DNA of 64,000 bases from JTS-RE37 sp041744575 (GTDB lineage Bacteria; Bacteroidota; Bacteroidia; Flavobacteriales; Flavobacteriaceae), in assembly GCA_041744575.1 (NCBI GenBank), contig JBGTKP010000033.1:62001-126000 (forward strand). The letters run 5' to 3'. The translations under genes and the position numbers were made by a program. Under the pieces are notes generated by a model. The model ran no database searches, was not told the origin of the DNA, and saw only the letters and a program-made list of their open reading frames with translations. This document shows, one piece after another, positions 43,101 through 50,670 of the stretch. Within the stretch, counting starts at the first letter, position 1, and each line of letters opens with the position of its first letter.

Positions 43101-43587
43101 TCCAAACCTCTTCCTTTTCTACTGCCAGGTCCTTCCAGTCGTGGATGCTGTCCTTGTTCAGGTCCTCGAGCCAGGAGTTATCCTCGCTTTTATCCTCAGA
43201 AAATTCCTTTTTAAGGAATTCCCGTCGGTCTTCAACGGTTTGAAAGGAAATAGAAGGAATCATCCAGTCCTGATGCCCGCGAATATCAAATTCCGAATTC
43301 TTCTGGCGATTGGTTCTTGTTAGATATACAGCTCCCTTATCATCAATATCCATGGCAATGGGGTCAGGCGCCAGGGAATCCGAAGCCCAGAGCGTTAGCC
43401 GAAGGCCCTCGGCAAGTTTGGCGGAGATATTCTCACGACTCTCCTTTGCGCTTCTTACAGCAGTGGCCGAATCCATATGAATGGCAAGTGGCGATTCTTT
43501 GGGAACATTCGATTTTTCCCCGCAGGAAATACTGCAGTTCAGGAGGGCGGCACAGGCCAAATACATCAAGGATTTTCGATATTTCAT
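40159..43587 (-). CDS. PVC-type dehydrogenase with HEAT repeats and C-terminal cytochrome c domain
   Basis: 1142 residues, exported, with 'NCSISCGEKS' as a probable lipobox. Domains in order: a beta-propeller membrane-bound-dehydrogenase domain (about 40-480; 'MDIDDKGAVYLTRTNR', 'GFGGHGMSGAIQGPDGKIYWGIGDIG', 'LYVADWINGWN'); HEAT/armadillo repeats (about 500-960, e.g. 'LLELLQDSDPEIVAQSVKVLGDVRYTDAGPELIPLL'); and a cytochrome c domain with CVRCH at 1014-1018 and an axial Met probably in 'RENMPSAMPAMG'. Such PVC-type proteins oxidise an unknown, probably sugar-derived substrate and pass electrons to haem. It is the largest gene of the block, between the M28 peptidase (65 bases) and the TPR gene. 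Confidence 0.93.
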   Translation of the reverse strand: MKYRKSLMYLACAALLNCSISCGEKSNVPKESPLAIHMDSATAVRSAKESRENISAKLAEGLRLTLWASDSLAPDPIAMDIDDKGAVYLTRTNRQKNSEFDIRGHQDWMIPSISFQTVEDRREFLKKEFSEDKSEDNSWLEDLNKDSIHDWKDLAVEKEEVWKLEDLDGNGIADRSTRILNDFNEEITDVAGALLVRDDATYIGVGPDMWRVTDSNEDGVLDTKKSLAHGFAVHIGFGGHGMSGAIQGPDGKIYWGIGDIGANLTAADGSKHAYPNQGIIVRCNPDGSDFEVYARGLRNTHEFVFDPYGNIISSDNDGDHSGESERLVHIVEGSDAGWRSNWQYGKYNDPKNNGYKVWMDERLYVPRWEGQAAYIIPPIRNFHNGPTGMVYNPGTALGRDWLNKFFLVEFVGDPSLSHIWAFDLKPKGASFELDTETDFLSGVLPTGIRFGPDGALYVADWINGWNTKNYGRVWKVDVAEGRNDLEKERLETQRLLNIEYDNESTADLAALLKNADMRVRQKAQFELARRTFWGFRTLKKVIKEEKDQLARIHGIWGIGQLAAKELKNASPLLELLQDSDPEIVAQSVKVLGDVRYTDAGPELIPLLKHANDRVRFFAAQALGRIAYKNAVSPLLNMISENADKDIYLRHAAVLALARIGEVAPIVNLASSPERSLRIAAVLILRQLGNAEVSQFLNDEDIYIVTEAARAINDDRSIEDALPALAALLTQTRFTSEPLIRRSINAALRVGGEQELDGLIAFAKRKDLPGNLRGEALATIGSWSSPSVLDRVDGRFRGVIKRDSTIVKRKIEGDIPEFLKDSDNNLLIGVSKVLKSLGIAQYNKELNDLFLRHPSAPVRAAMLETLASLNYENIGASMQRGMRDNDQEVRTAAVGLIPELDISNEELPLIVGPIFRNGSLREQQRMLDVLGELPLDKSQPVLMQLIKQASTGQLPQGVLLDLAEAVKATHSQDLITALEANRPPGENTDDFAETLYGGQSWPGATVFKNHPAAQCVRCHSLDGAGGKVGPPLDNIGNLLTREQLLQSLIVPGERLAPGFGAVAITLKDGQTVRGILEEESAVEIIVRTSDAEPMEIPVGRIQKRENMPSAMPAMGQVLSKREIRNLIEFLASLKTDQKTGESL

Positions 43588-43652
43588 AGGTGTGGCTTGT
43601 AAAGGTTGTGAGGTTGATAGTTTAACCTACTTCTGATGTAACAGCTTCTATT

Positions 43653-45848
43653 TTAGGTACTTTTCATGTCATGGAGTTCCGTAATCCTGGTATTGAAGGC
43701 TTCCAGGGTCTTTGCAAGTTTGCCGATTTCCTCTGCAGCCTCCTTCCAATTCTTTTGTTCGATGGCCTCCCGTACGCCGGGCAATGTTTTGACTCCGTAG
43801 CCCGTATAAAATCCTGGCGCATAGATCCTGTGCTTGAACCAGGATCGTCTGGGAAGTCCGCTTTCATCTGTCAGTGCCTGTTCCATTTTCATGAGTTTTC
43901 CATTCAACGTCCGTAATTTCTCTTCAGACAACTTTGTAAAATCCTCCTTTTTAAGAATTTCAATATTGTTCTTCAGTGCAGCCAGCGCATTCTGAACCGG
44001 TGAAAAATCGAGGAAAGGTACTATCTCTTTTCTGGATGGATTTGTAAAGGGTTTGGTCGGATCGGCAGCCAGTTTAAAGGCGTTTTTATCAAGCATCATG
44101 TTATGCTTCTCCACCGCCTTACGCATATCTCCGCTAGCCGTCATGATTTCATCGAGGTAACCAGATACCGTACTGTGCCATTGTCCAAATTCAAATGGCA
44201 GGACATCCGCGTTGGCGATCCTGAGTACGATCCTGCCGGCAGTATTTGCCAGTGCCACTCCGTAGGCGAGTTCAGGGTCCTTGAATCTTTTAAAATGAGT
44301 GTAGGTGTCATAGATGGTATGGTATTCCCCGCCATCATCCTCTCCGCCAAAACCAAGGTTGAGGGAGGGGATGCCGGCATGCTGGATAAATGGGGTATAG
44401 TCTGAGCCGGAACCCAGTGCACTCAATTCAAAGGTTCCTTCTTTTCCGTTCAAAAGGTCCTGCGCTGTTTTTCGCTCCTTTACGCTCACTCCGGTCTGGG
44501 GGTCCTTTACTTCGCCGGCTACCTCACTCACCATTGCCTGGAGTGTATGCGAACCCCCGGCATACAGAAACCCCCTTCCGTTACCATCGGTGTTGACATA
44601 GGCCACGGCTTTTTCCTGCAGTTCTTTCTTATGATCCTCGACCCACTCTGTTGACCCGATAAGGCCCGGTTCTTCCGCATCCCAGGCGCAATACACCAGG
44701 GTACGTCTGTTGCCCATGCCTTTTTTAGCCAATTCCCCTATAACCCTGGCTTCTTCAAGCAGGGCGACCATCCCGCTTACAGGATCAGAAGCACCATGTA
44801 CCCATGCATCGTGGTGATTGCCCCGGATGACCCACTGATCCGGAAAATCGGTACCCTTCAATTGGGCGATCACATTATAAGCCGGTTTCAGTTCCCATTT
44901 AAAAGTCAGCTTAAGGTGAACTTTTGCGGGTCCGGGGCCAATCTGGTAACTGATCGGTAAACCTCCCCTCCAGCTGTCGGGGGCCATCGGACCTTCGAGG
45001 GCCTCCAGCAAGGGCTGTGCATCTTCATACGAAATAGGCAGTACCGGGATTTTGGTGATGGTCGGAGCATTCGCCCGATCCAGGCGTTTCGCATCTTTAG
45101 TGGCCGCGTATCCCGGGGTAAGTACATCGCCAGGGTATAAAGGCATATCCATGACCGAGCCGCGTTGCACCCCGGTCTTATTTTTAAAAGCGCCCTTTGG
45201 ATATACATTTCCCTGCACATAGCCGTCATCTTTGGGGTCGGAATAGATAATGCACCCGATGGCTCCTTTTTCTGCCGCAAGTTTGGGCTTGATCCCCCTC
45301 CAGGAACCATAATATTTGGCGATTACGATTTTTCCCTTTACATCAATGCCCATTTTTTCAAGCTCTTCATAGTCGGACGGGATTCCGTAATTAACGAAGA
45401 CAAGTTCCGCTTCCACGTCCCCGTCGGTGGAGAAGGCATTATAGCTTGGCAGCAACGCGTCACCCTGCTCCGTATACACATCCCCTTCAACCGGGACCGC
45501 AGTCAACCTGGCTTTATAGGTGGTGGGGGCAGTTAGTTCCAATACCCTCTCAGTAGGGTAAGGGAAAAGCACATCATAGGTGTCTATCCGGGCATCATAG
45601 CCCCAGGATTTGAACTGCGCCAGCATCCATTCGGCATTTTTGCGGCCATACGCTGTCCCCACCCAATGTGGTTCCGCTGCCATTTGTTTCATCCATCGAT
45701 CCATATTCGCGGCCGACAGCTGGTCTTGAAAAGCCTTTTCCTTCGCCTGTTCCCTGGCGACATTTTCCTTTTTAAATCCTATAATGGTCTGGCTGTTCAG
45801 AACCAGTGTGCATAACAATGTAAATAAGAGCGTCGTAATTAGCTTCAT
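43653..45848 (-). CDS. Exported M28 peptidase (glutamate carboxypeptidase II-like)
   Basis: 731 residues with a signal peptide (MKLITTLLFTLLCTLVLNSQ). Domain order follows human GCPII/PSMA: protease-associated domain (about 140-300), M28 catalytic domain, and transferrin-receptor-like helical dimerisation domain (about 600-725). The binuclear zinc site is complete: H345, D355, E393, D421 and H509, with E392 as general base ('WDAEEPGLIGSTEW'). GCPII-type enzymes cut C-terminal glutamate or acidic residues from peptides. A periplasmic or surface location is expected. It sits between the GH140 and PVC genes, 58 and 65 bases away, suggesting one transcript. Confidence 0.94.
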   Translation of the reverse strand: MKLITTLLFTLLCTLVLNSQTIIGFKKENVAREQAKEKAFQDQLSAANMDRWMKQMAAEPHWVGTAYGRKNAEWMLAQFKSWGYDARIDTYDVLFPYPTERVLELTAPTTYKARLTAVPVEGDVYTEQGDALLPSYNAFSTDGDVEAELVFVNYGIPSDYEELEKMGIDVKGKIVIAKYYGSWRGIKPKLAAEKGAIGCIIYSDPKDDGYVQGNVYPKGAFKNKTGVQRGSVMDMPLYPGDVLTPGYAATKDAKRLDRANAPTITKIPVLPISYEDAQPLLEALEGPMAPDSWRGGLPISYQIGPGPAKVHLKLTFKWELKPAYNVIAQLKGTDFPDQWVIRGNHHDAWVHGASDPVSGMVALLEEARVIGELAKKGMGNRRTLVYCAWDAEEPGLIGSTEWVEDHKKELQEKAVAYVNTDGNGRGFLYAGGSHTLQAMVSEVAGEVKDPQTGVSVKERKTAQDLLNGKEGTFELSALGSGSDYTPFIQHAGIPSLNLGFGGEDDGGEYHTIYDTYTHFKRFKDPELAYGVALANTAGRIVLRIANADVLPFEFGQWHSTVSGYLDEIMTASGDMRKAVEKHNMMLDKNAFKLAADPTKPFTNPSRKEIVPFLDFSPVQNALAALKNNIEILKKEDFTKLSEEKLRTLNGKLMKMEQALTDESGLPRRSWFKHRIYAPGFYTGYGVKTLPGVREAIEQKNWKEAAEEIGKLAKTLEAFNTRITELHDMKST

Positions 45849-45906
45849 TGAAGATGAGTTTTGCGTAGGAAGATACTTTATTTTTTTAAATTTAGGAAGC
45901 CGCTTA

Positions 45907-47292
45907 CTATTCTATGGGTACTCCCGGCGCAGTGAAGGCCTTGCCGGCGTCATCAACTACAAGAACCCAGTCCTGGCCCTGCCCGGCAGTAGGCGGCCTA
46001 ATTTTTAAAATAGCCCCTGTTTCGAGGGGTGTGGGGTAGGAATTTCCGGTCCTTGGGTCATACCAGTATCCCTTAAGAGTGTTTCCGGTCAATTCGGAAA
46101 AGTCGATCCGGGTTTCTTTTCCACTAGGAAAATAAATCATGGCATAACTCCCATTTTCATCCCTTGTCGCGAGCACCTGATCTTCCCAGTCCTGATGCTT
46201 TTCGGTGACCATTGACTGATCCGGGATCCTGGATAAAAACGGCCTTGATAACATGAGATTCTTTAAATGCCTGAGTTGCCGGGCCATAGGTAGATGAAGT
46301 GCTTCTTTCCATGGACGCAACGGACCATTTACAGGTTCGCGATCCACAGAGTACATTTGCCATACATCATGGCAACCGTAGGTTTGCCCGAACGCCCCGG
46401 CAAATACATTCCAGTACATGATGCGCCTTATATTTTCGGGAATACTGTAACCCAGATCTTTGGCATTAAAGCAATTCGGATGGTCTTCATAGAGCGGTTC
46501 TCCATCCATTACAGGCTTCACTGGTAAAAGGTTGTAATCATGAGTGATATGGGTGTGGGTCCCCCTGTTGGGGCAATGCCCTGTCTGATGCATATTAAAA
46601 TCGAGCCATGGCTCCTGGTGGAACCAGGTAGAAGACCCTCCATTGTCAGCAGGCTGAGGATGAAAGCTCATCAGCGATGACTCATAACCCCCGGCAGCTT
46701 TGGCAATGGCTTCGGCCATTGTATTCCAGGTTTCAACATCGGCGGATCCCTCCCTGGGATTGCGGTCACCTCCTATGATCCAGATGATGTTATCATATTG
46801 CCTGTATCTCTCTCCTATCCATTTCCCAAATTCAGAAGCGGTTTCAGGGGTAAATATTTCGGGGCCTTTCCCCCAGGTACTTTTATTGACCTTATCGCCC
46901 CAGGTGGGTAGCAGGGCGATATACATTCCAAGGGAATCGGCCATTTTTATGATTTGGTCCACATGTTCAAAATACAATTCGTTGGGACGCCCGGGATCAT
47001 TTTCGAGAAGTGGCCTGACCCCGTAAGAATTCGGCTCATTGAGGCCGTCCATCTCGGCCAGAGCCACTGCCTGTATAACATTAAAACCCTGACGGGCTCT
47101 CTCTGTCAGATAATACAGGGCGTCTTCCGTGGTACACCGGTGAAACAATTCCCAGGCAGTATCCCCCGCCCAGAAAAAGGGGGCGCCATCTTCCTGAATC
47201 AGGTAGCGGTTATTGTCGCTTACCTTCAGCTTCTGCGCCTGCAAGGCGCCCGTTATCAATACAAGGCCAAGGAGGATAAATAATCGAATCAT
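45907..47292 (-). CDS. Exported glycoside hydrolase family 140 (apiosidase-like, DUF4038)
   Basis: 461 residues from the ATG at 47292, the one that begins a signal peptide (MIRLFILLGLVLITGALQAQ). DUF4038/GH140 is clear from 'LKVSDNNRYLIQEDGAPFFWAGDTAWELFHR', 'YYLTERARQGFNVIQAVALAE', 'WIIGGDRNP' (D176, likely acid/base) and 'VMDGEPLYEDHP' (E265, likely nucleophile), then the C-terminal sandwich 'SYAMIYFPSGKETRIDF'. The characterised GH140 enzyme is an exo-acting apiosidase acting on pectin rhamnogalacturonan-II. No other pectin genes or susCD pair are near, so the natural target here may be another pentosyl side chain. Confidence 0.9.
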   Translation of the reverse strand: MIRLFILLGLVLITGALQAQKLKVSDNNRYLIQEDGAPFFWAGDTAWELFHRCTTEDALYYLTERARQGFNVIQAVALAEMDGLNEPNSYGVRPLLENDPGRPNELYFEHVDQIIKMADSLGMYIALLPTWGDKVNKSTWGKGPEIFTPETASEFGKWIGERYRQYDNIIWIIGGDRNPREGSADVETWNTMAEAIAKAAGGYESSLMSFHPQPADNGGSSTWFHQEPWLDFNMHQTGHCPNRGTHTHITHDYNLLPVKPVMDGEPLYEDHPNCFNAKDLGYSIPENIRRIMYWNVFAGAFGQTYGCHDVWQMYSVDREPVNGPLRPWKEALHLPMARQLRHLKNLMLSRPFLSRIPDQSMVTEKHQDWEDQVLATRDENGSYAMIYFPSGKETRIDFSELTGNTLKGYWYDPRTGNSYPTPLETGAILKIRPPTAGQGQDWVLVVDDAGKAFTAPGVPIE

Positions 47293-47361
47293 TTTAATTA
47301 AAGAGTTGGTTAATATCATAATCTATGGTCCGTAACGCTTCCCTGCGATACCCTTCCAAAC

Positions 47362-48648
47362 TTATTTCAAGGTCCTGTCCAGGAGCAAAATGGTATGTAA
47401 AAGTACATTGGCTCCGTTGGCCATATCCTCCGGGCTTGTATATTCTTTCGGGGAGTGGCTGATGCCGGCTTTGCTCGGTACAAAAATCATTCCGGCAGGG
47501 GCGATCAAAGCCATATCCTGGGCATCATGACCGGCCCCGCTTTGCATCTGCCTAAATGAGAGTCCGAGCTTTGTCGCAACTTCTGCAATGGCGGCCTGAA
47601 TATTTTTATCCGTAAGGGCAGGTTCTGAATTCGCATCGATGGGGGTGAAGCGGATTTGAGTGTCCGAAGCAGAAGCGATCTTCTCTGCTTCTTCGCGGAC
47701 GGAAGCAAAGAGCATTTTTATTTTTTCAGAAGAAAGGTCCCTGATTTCCAGACTTAATTTCACGTTTCCGGGGATGACATTCGGAGCGCCCGGAGATGCC
47801 GAGATCCTTCCCACGGTACCCACCTGCTTGCCTTCGACACCGGTAATTACCTTATTTACGGCAAGAATGAATTGTGCCGCAGCCAGTAAGGCATCCTGCC
47901 TTGCATCCATAGGCGTCGTTCCTGCATGGTTTGCAAAGCCGGTAACTTCCACATCCCACCATTTAATACCGACAATCCCTACAACGATGCCAATGTCGAC
48001 CATTTCCTTATCCAGAATCCCGCCTTGCTCGATGTGTAGTTCTATAAAGGCCGCAATGCTTCCTGAGGGCAATGCCATCTCTCCGATTTTAGCCGGATCT
48101 CCCCCGATACGCTTCAGGCCTTCCACCATGCTGTGGCCGGTACTGTTGACCACTGAAAGTGCCTCCTTTCCGAGAACCCCCGAAATGGCCCTGCTTCCGA
48201 GCAGGCCCCCTTCTTCATTGGAAAATATGATAACCTCGAGGGGGTGGTCAGTCACCAGATTATTTTCTCCGAGGGTCTTAATGACCTCAATGGCTCCCAT
48301 GGAACCTACGCAACCATCATAATTACCTCCCTGGGGTACCATGTCTATATGTGATCCAAAAAAGATCGGTTTTTTGGTGGCAGACTTGCCTTTCCTTTTC
48401 CCGCGGATATTACCGGCATAGTCTATGGTGACCTCAAGCCCTGCGTCTTTCATCAGCGAAATAACAAATTCTCTTCCCTTTATATCCCCGTCACTGAAGG
48501 CCACCCTGTTGGGATTGCCCGACGCATCCTTTCCGAAGGCGGCCAATTGTGTAACTGAGGCCTGCAGCCTTTCCTGGTTAACAGCTGGCTGGGATAAAAG
48601 CAGATTGGAAAGCAGGGCTGTCAGAATAAGCAGAAGAGACCGTTTCAT
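47362..48648 (-). CDS. Exported M20 amidohydrolase (N-carbamoyl / allantoate amidohydrolase-like)
   Basis: 428 residues from the ATG at 48648, preceding a signal peptide (KRSLLLILTALLSNLLLSQ). Metal ligands: H100 and D111 ('GSHIDMVPQGGNYDG'), E145/E146 ('FSNEEGG'), the histidine in 'IELHIEQGGIL' and that in 'GISHSPKEYT'. 'AGHDAQDMA' is the substrate/dimer loop. The pattern, especially 'ELHIEQG', is HyuC/AllC/AmaB rather than a peptidase: these remove carbamoyl or similar groups from amino-acid derivatives. Exported copies occur in Bacteroidota. It lies 69 bases upstream of GH140 in the same direction, likely heading the block. Confidence 0.92.
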   Translation of the reverse strand: MKRSLLLILTALLSNLLLSQPAVNQERLQASVTQLAAFGKDASGNPNRVAFSDGDIKGREFVISLMKDAGLEVTIDYAGNIRGKRKGKSATKKPIFFGSHIDMVPQGGNYDGCVGSMGAIEVIKTLGENNLVTDHPLEVIIFSNEEGGLLGSRAISGVLGKEALSVVNSTGHSMVEGLKRIGGDPAKIGEMALPSGSIAAFIELHIEQGGILDKEMVDIGIVVGIVGIKWWDVEVTGFANHAGTTPMDARQDALLAAAQFILAVNKVITGVEGKQVGTVGRISASPGAPNVIPGNVKLSLEIRDLSSEKIKMLFASVREEAEKIASASDTQIRFTPIDANSEPALTDKNIQAAIAEVATKLGLSFRQMQSGAGHDAQDMALIAPAGMIFVPSKAGISHSPKEYTSPEDMANGANVLLHTILLLDRTLK

Positions 48649-48829
48649 AGGCGTTTCATTTGAGGTAAGGAAGATACTCAATTTTCAAATTAATAAAATA
48701 GCATCCCTGTCTTCATGTGCACACATATGGAGTTTGATGTCAGAGCAGTCCGGATAAGCGTCAGGGAAAGAAAAGAATGATGAATCGTCCCTTAGGCAAC
48801 GATTTGAAGAAGGTGGTCAAAATGCCGGT

Positions 48830-49225
48830 CTAAGAAAATTTTTCGCTTATCAGGGCAGTTGTAAGCGGTTTATGAAGATACCCTGTTATTTCCAGGTAAG
48901 TGGCGGATCTGGCGAGATCGGGCTGTGTCAGGGGGGTGGTGAGCATAAGGTAGAGAGAAGTGTTAGGGGAGCTCAGATTTTGCTGCCTGTAGTTTTCCAG
49001 AAATTCCCAGCCGTTCATCACCGGCATATTGATATCCAATAAAATAAGCTCCGGCAAAGGTGTTCGCTTGTGGATAAGTGCTACGAGATAGTCAAGTCCC
49101 CTGGCTCCATTTTCGGCAGTCACCACCTTTGCCGAAGGACATACCTTTGAAAAGACGGAGGTATGCAGGAAGTTGGCGACCGGATCGTCGTCAATCAATA
49201 AGATCAGTTGTACGAATGTTTTCAT
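48830..49225 (-). CDS. Stand-alone response regulator (CheY-like receiver)
   Basis: 131 residues, one receiver domain with all the key residues: acidic pocket D12-D14 ('LIDDDPVANFL'), phosphoacceptor D64 ('ILLDINMPVMNGWEFL'), switch threonine at 96/97 ('LMLTTP') and K119 ('GYLHKP'). There is no output domain, so it probably acts by binding a partner, as a phosphorelay intermediate. No histidine kinase is nearby. It lies 181 bases upstream of the M20 gene on the same strand and 72 bases downstream of the cyclophilin gene; co-transcription with the cyclophilin gene is possible but not shown. Confidence 0.93.
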   Translation of the reverse strand: MKTFVQLILLIDDDPVANFLHTSVFSKVCPSAKVVTAENGARGLDYLVALIHKRTPLPELILLDINMPVMNGWEFLENYRQQNLSSPNTSLYLMLTTPLTQPDLARSATYLEITGYLHKPLTTALISEKFS

Positions 49226-49297
49226 TGATGCTCGGGCAAATTCTTTTTACCCCTCTGCAACCCCTGTACATGAATCAGGCGGTCAGAGGAGCCGTCC

Positions 49298-50008
49298 TTA
49301 TTTAAGGACTTCAGCCTTCTGGATATAAATATTTTCCATCGGCCAATCTCCGTCATCTACAGGTTGAGAATTGATTTTGTCAACCACTTCCATACCCTCA
49401 ATAACCTTTCCAAAAGGAGTATAGTCCCCGTCCAGGTGGTAAGCTCCAGGATCTGTGACCACTATAAAAAACTCAAAAGGAGAAGCCAGCATATGGGGAT
49501 TGTCAATTTCACTGCTTGGCATGGAAAGGGTACCTCGATCATGCCTGTGACCCTTTCGGGTATCCGGCGGCAGCAGATACCGGCCAATGACGCTGCGTTT
49601 GTCGGATGTCTCCTTGTTATCAGCATTTCCACCCTGTATGATAAAATCCTTAACCACCCGATGAAACATAGTATTATTGAAATATCCTTTGCGGGTAAGA
49701 TAGATGAAGTTGGCCTTGTGATAGGGAACATTATCATATAGTTGAATGGTAAAGTTACCCAGGTTTGTGGTTATTCGCACTTTGTTTTCCTTCAGCCCCT
49801 TCTGATAATCAAAAAAGAAATCAATCGCATTCTCCTCAGTCAGTTCAAATTCATTTTCACTGTTGTCAGTAGGAGCATCGGAAATCTTCGTAGCCGGAAT
49901 TGTATCCTGCAGTGGGCTCTGCGCTTTTTCAGGATCGGGCTTTCCTTTACAGGCAGCTATAAAAAATAATAGTATTATTGTATTACGGGTGATTCGATAA
50001 TGCAACAT
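49298..50008 (-). CDS. Cyclophilin-type peptidyl-prolyl isomerase lipoprotein
   Basis: 236 residues from the ATG at 50008, which puts the lipobox (…LLFFIAACKGK) at residue 20; the longer frame from 50068 has no signal character at its start. The cyclophilin domain occupies about 65-235: 'NLGNFTIQLYDNVPYHKANFIYLTRKGYFNNTMFHRVVKDFIIQGG' with the catalytic arginine in FHRV, then 'GTLSMPSSEIDNP', 'FEFFIVVTDPGAYHLDGDYTPFGKVIEGMEVVDKI'. It should fold prolines in exported proteins. The start codon overlaps that of the divergent CoA pyrophosphatase within CATG, leaving no intergenic DNA. Confidence 0.93.
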   Translation of the reverse strand: MLHYRITRNTIILLFFIAACKGKPDPEKAQSPLQDTIPATKISDAPTDNSENEFELTEENAIDFFFDYQKGLKENKVRITTNLGNFTIQLYDNVPYHKANFIYLTRKGYFNNTMFHRVVKDFIIQGGNADNKETSDKRSVIGRYLLPPDTRKGHRHDRGTLSMPSSEIDNPHMLASPFEFFIVVTDPGAYHLDGDYTPFGKVIEGMEVVDKINSQPVDDGDWPMENIYIQKAEVLK

Positions 50009-50645
50009 GGATTTTGAACGTTTTTCTGAACTGGCAGTAAAAATAAAAAATCTGCCACTACCGGGCACGCCCTCCCACTATAAAATGGCCCCGGAATCCA
50101 GGATCAGGGAATTGAAATCAGGGACAACCATCGGCCTGACTCCTAAGATAGCGGGCGTCATGGTCCTTTTCTATCCAAAAAAAGGAGAAACCTGCCTCTT
50201 ACTGATCCACAGAAAGACCTACGAGGGAGTTCATTCCGGACAGATCGGATTTCCGGGAGGAAGGGCCGAACCTTCGGACAAGGATATCCTCGCTACCGCC
50301 CTTCGGGAAACCTGGGAAGAGGTGGGCGTGCTTCCGGACAGGATTGAGGTTGTCAGATCTATGACCAGCCTCTACATCCCCCCGAGCAACTTCCAGGTAC
50401 ATCCTTATATCGGATTATATTCACAGGGCACACCCTTTGTCCTTCAGGATTCGGAGATTGAAGGGCTGGTTGAAACTTCCTTTGAGGAAGTGATGGATGA
50501 AAGCAATCTTGTATCGCGGGAATTGTCAACATCATATGCCAGAAGTATAGAAGTACCTGCCTTTTATCTGGGGGGCCACTATGTATGGGGAGCTACGGGG
50601 ATGGTTCTTAACGAGATGAGGGAATTGTTTAAACAGGTGTTATGA
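50007..50645 (+). CDS. NUDIX hydrolase, CoA pyrophosphatase type
   Basis: 212 residues. It should cleave coenzyme A to 4'-phosphopantetheine and 3',5'-ADP. The NUDIX box lies at about 84-108 in 'GFPGGRAEPSD…ALRETWEEVGVLP', one residue longer than the textbook spacing, as in the CoA-specific NudL-like branch; 'LLLIHRKTYEGVHSGQIGFPGG' is the CoA-specific preceding motif. The N-terminus 'MDFERFSELAVKIKNLPLPGTPSHYKMAP' is standard for Bacteroidota members, supporting the ATG at 50007, which shares CATG with the divergent cyclophilin start. It probably forms an operon with the downstream acyltransferase 25 bases away, although that gene also has its own box. Confidence 0.93.
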   Translation: MDFERFSELAVKIKNLPLPGTPSHYKMAPESRIRELKSGTTIGLTPKIAGVMVLFYPKKGETCLLLIHRKTYEGVHSGQIGFPGGRAEPSDKDILATALRETWEEVGVLPDRIEVVRSMTSLYIPPSNFQVHPYIGLYSQGTPFVLQDSEIEGLVETSFEEVMDESNLVSRELSTSYARSIEVPAFYLGGHYVWGATGMVLNEMRELFKQVL

Positions 50646-50656
50646 GGCATATTTCG

Positions 50657-50664
50657 TAGATTTG
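50657..50664 (+). promoter_or_regulatory. Predicted -7 box (TAGATTTG) just before the PlsC-like gene
   Basis: TAGATTTG matches TAnnTTTG and ends six bases before the ATG at 50671, implying a nearly leaderless transcript. No TTG sits at the normal distance. The gene may equally be read from upstream. Confidence 0.4.
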
Positions 50665-50670
50665 CAGACT

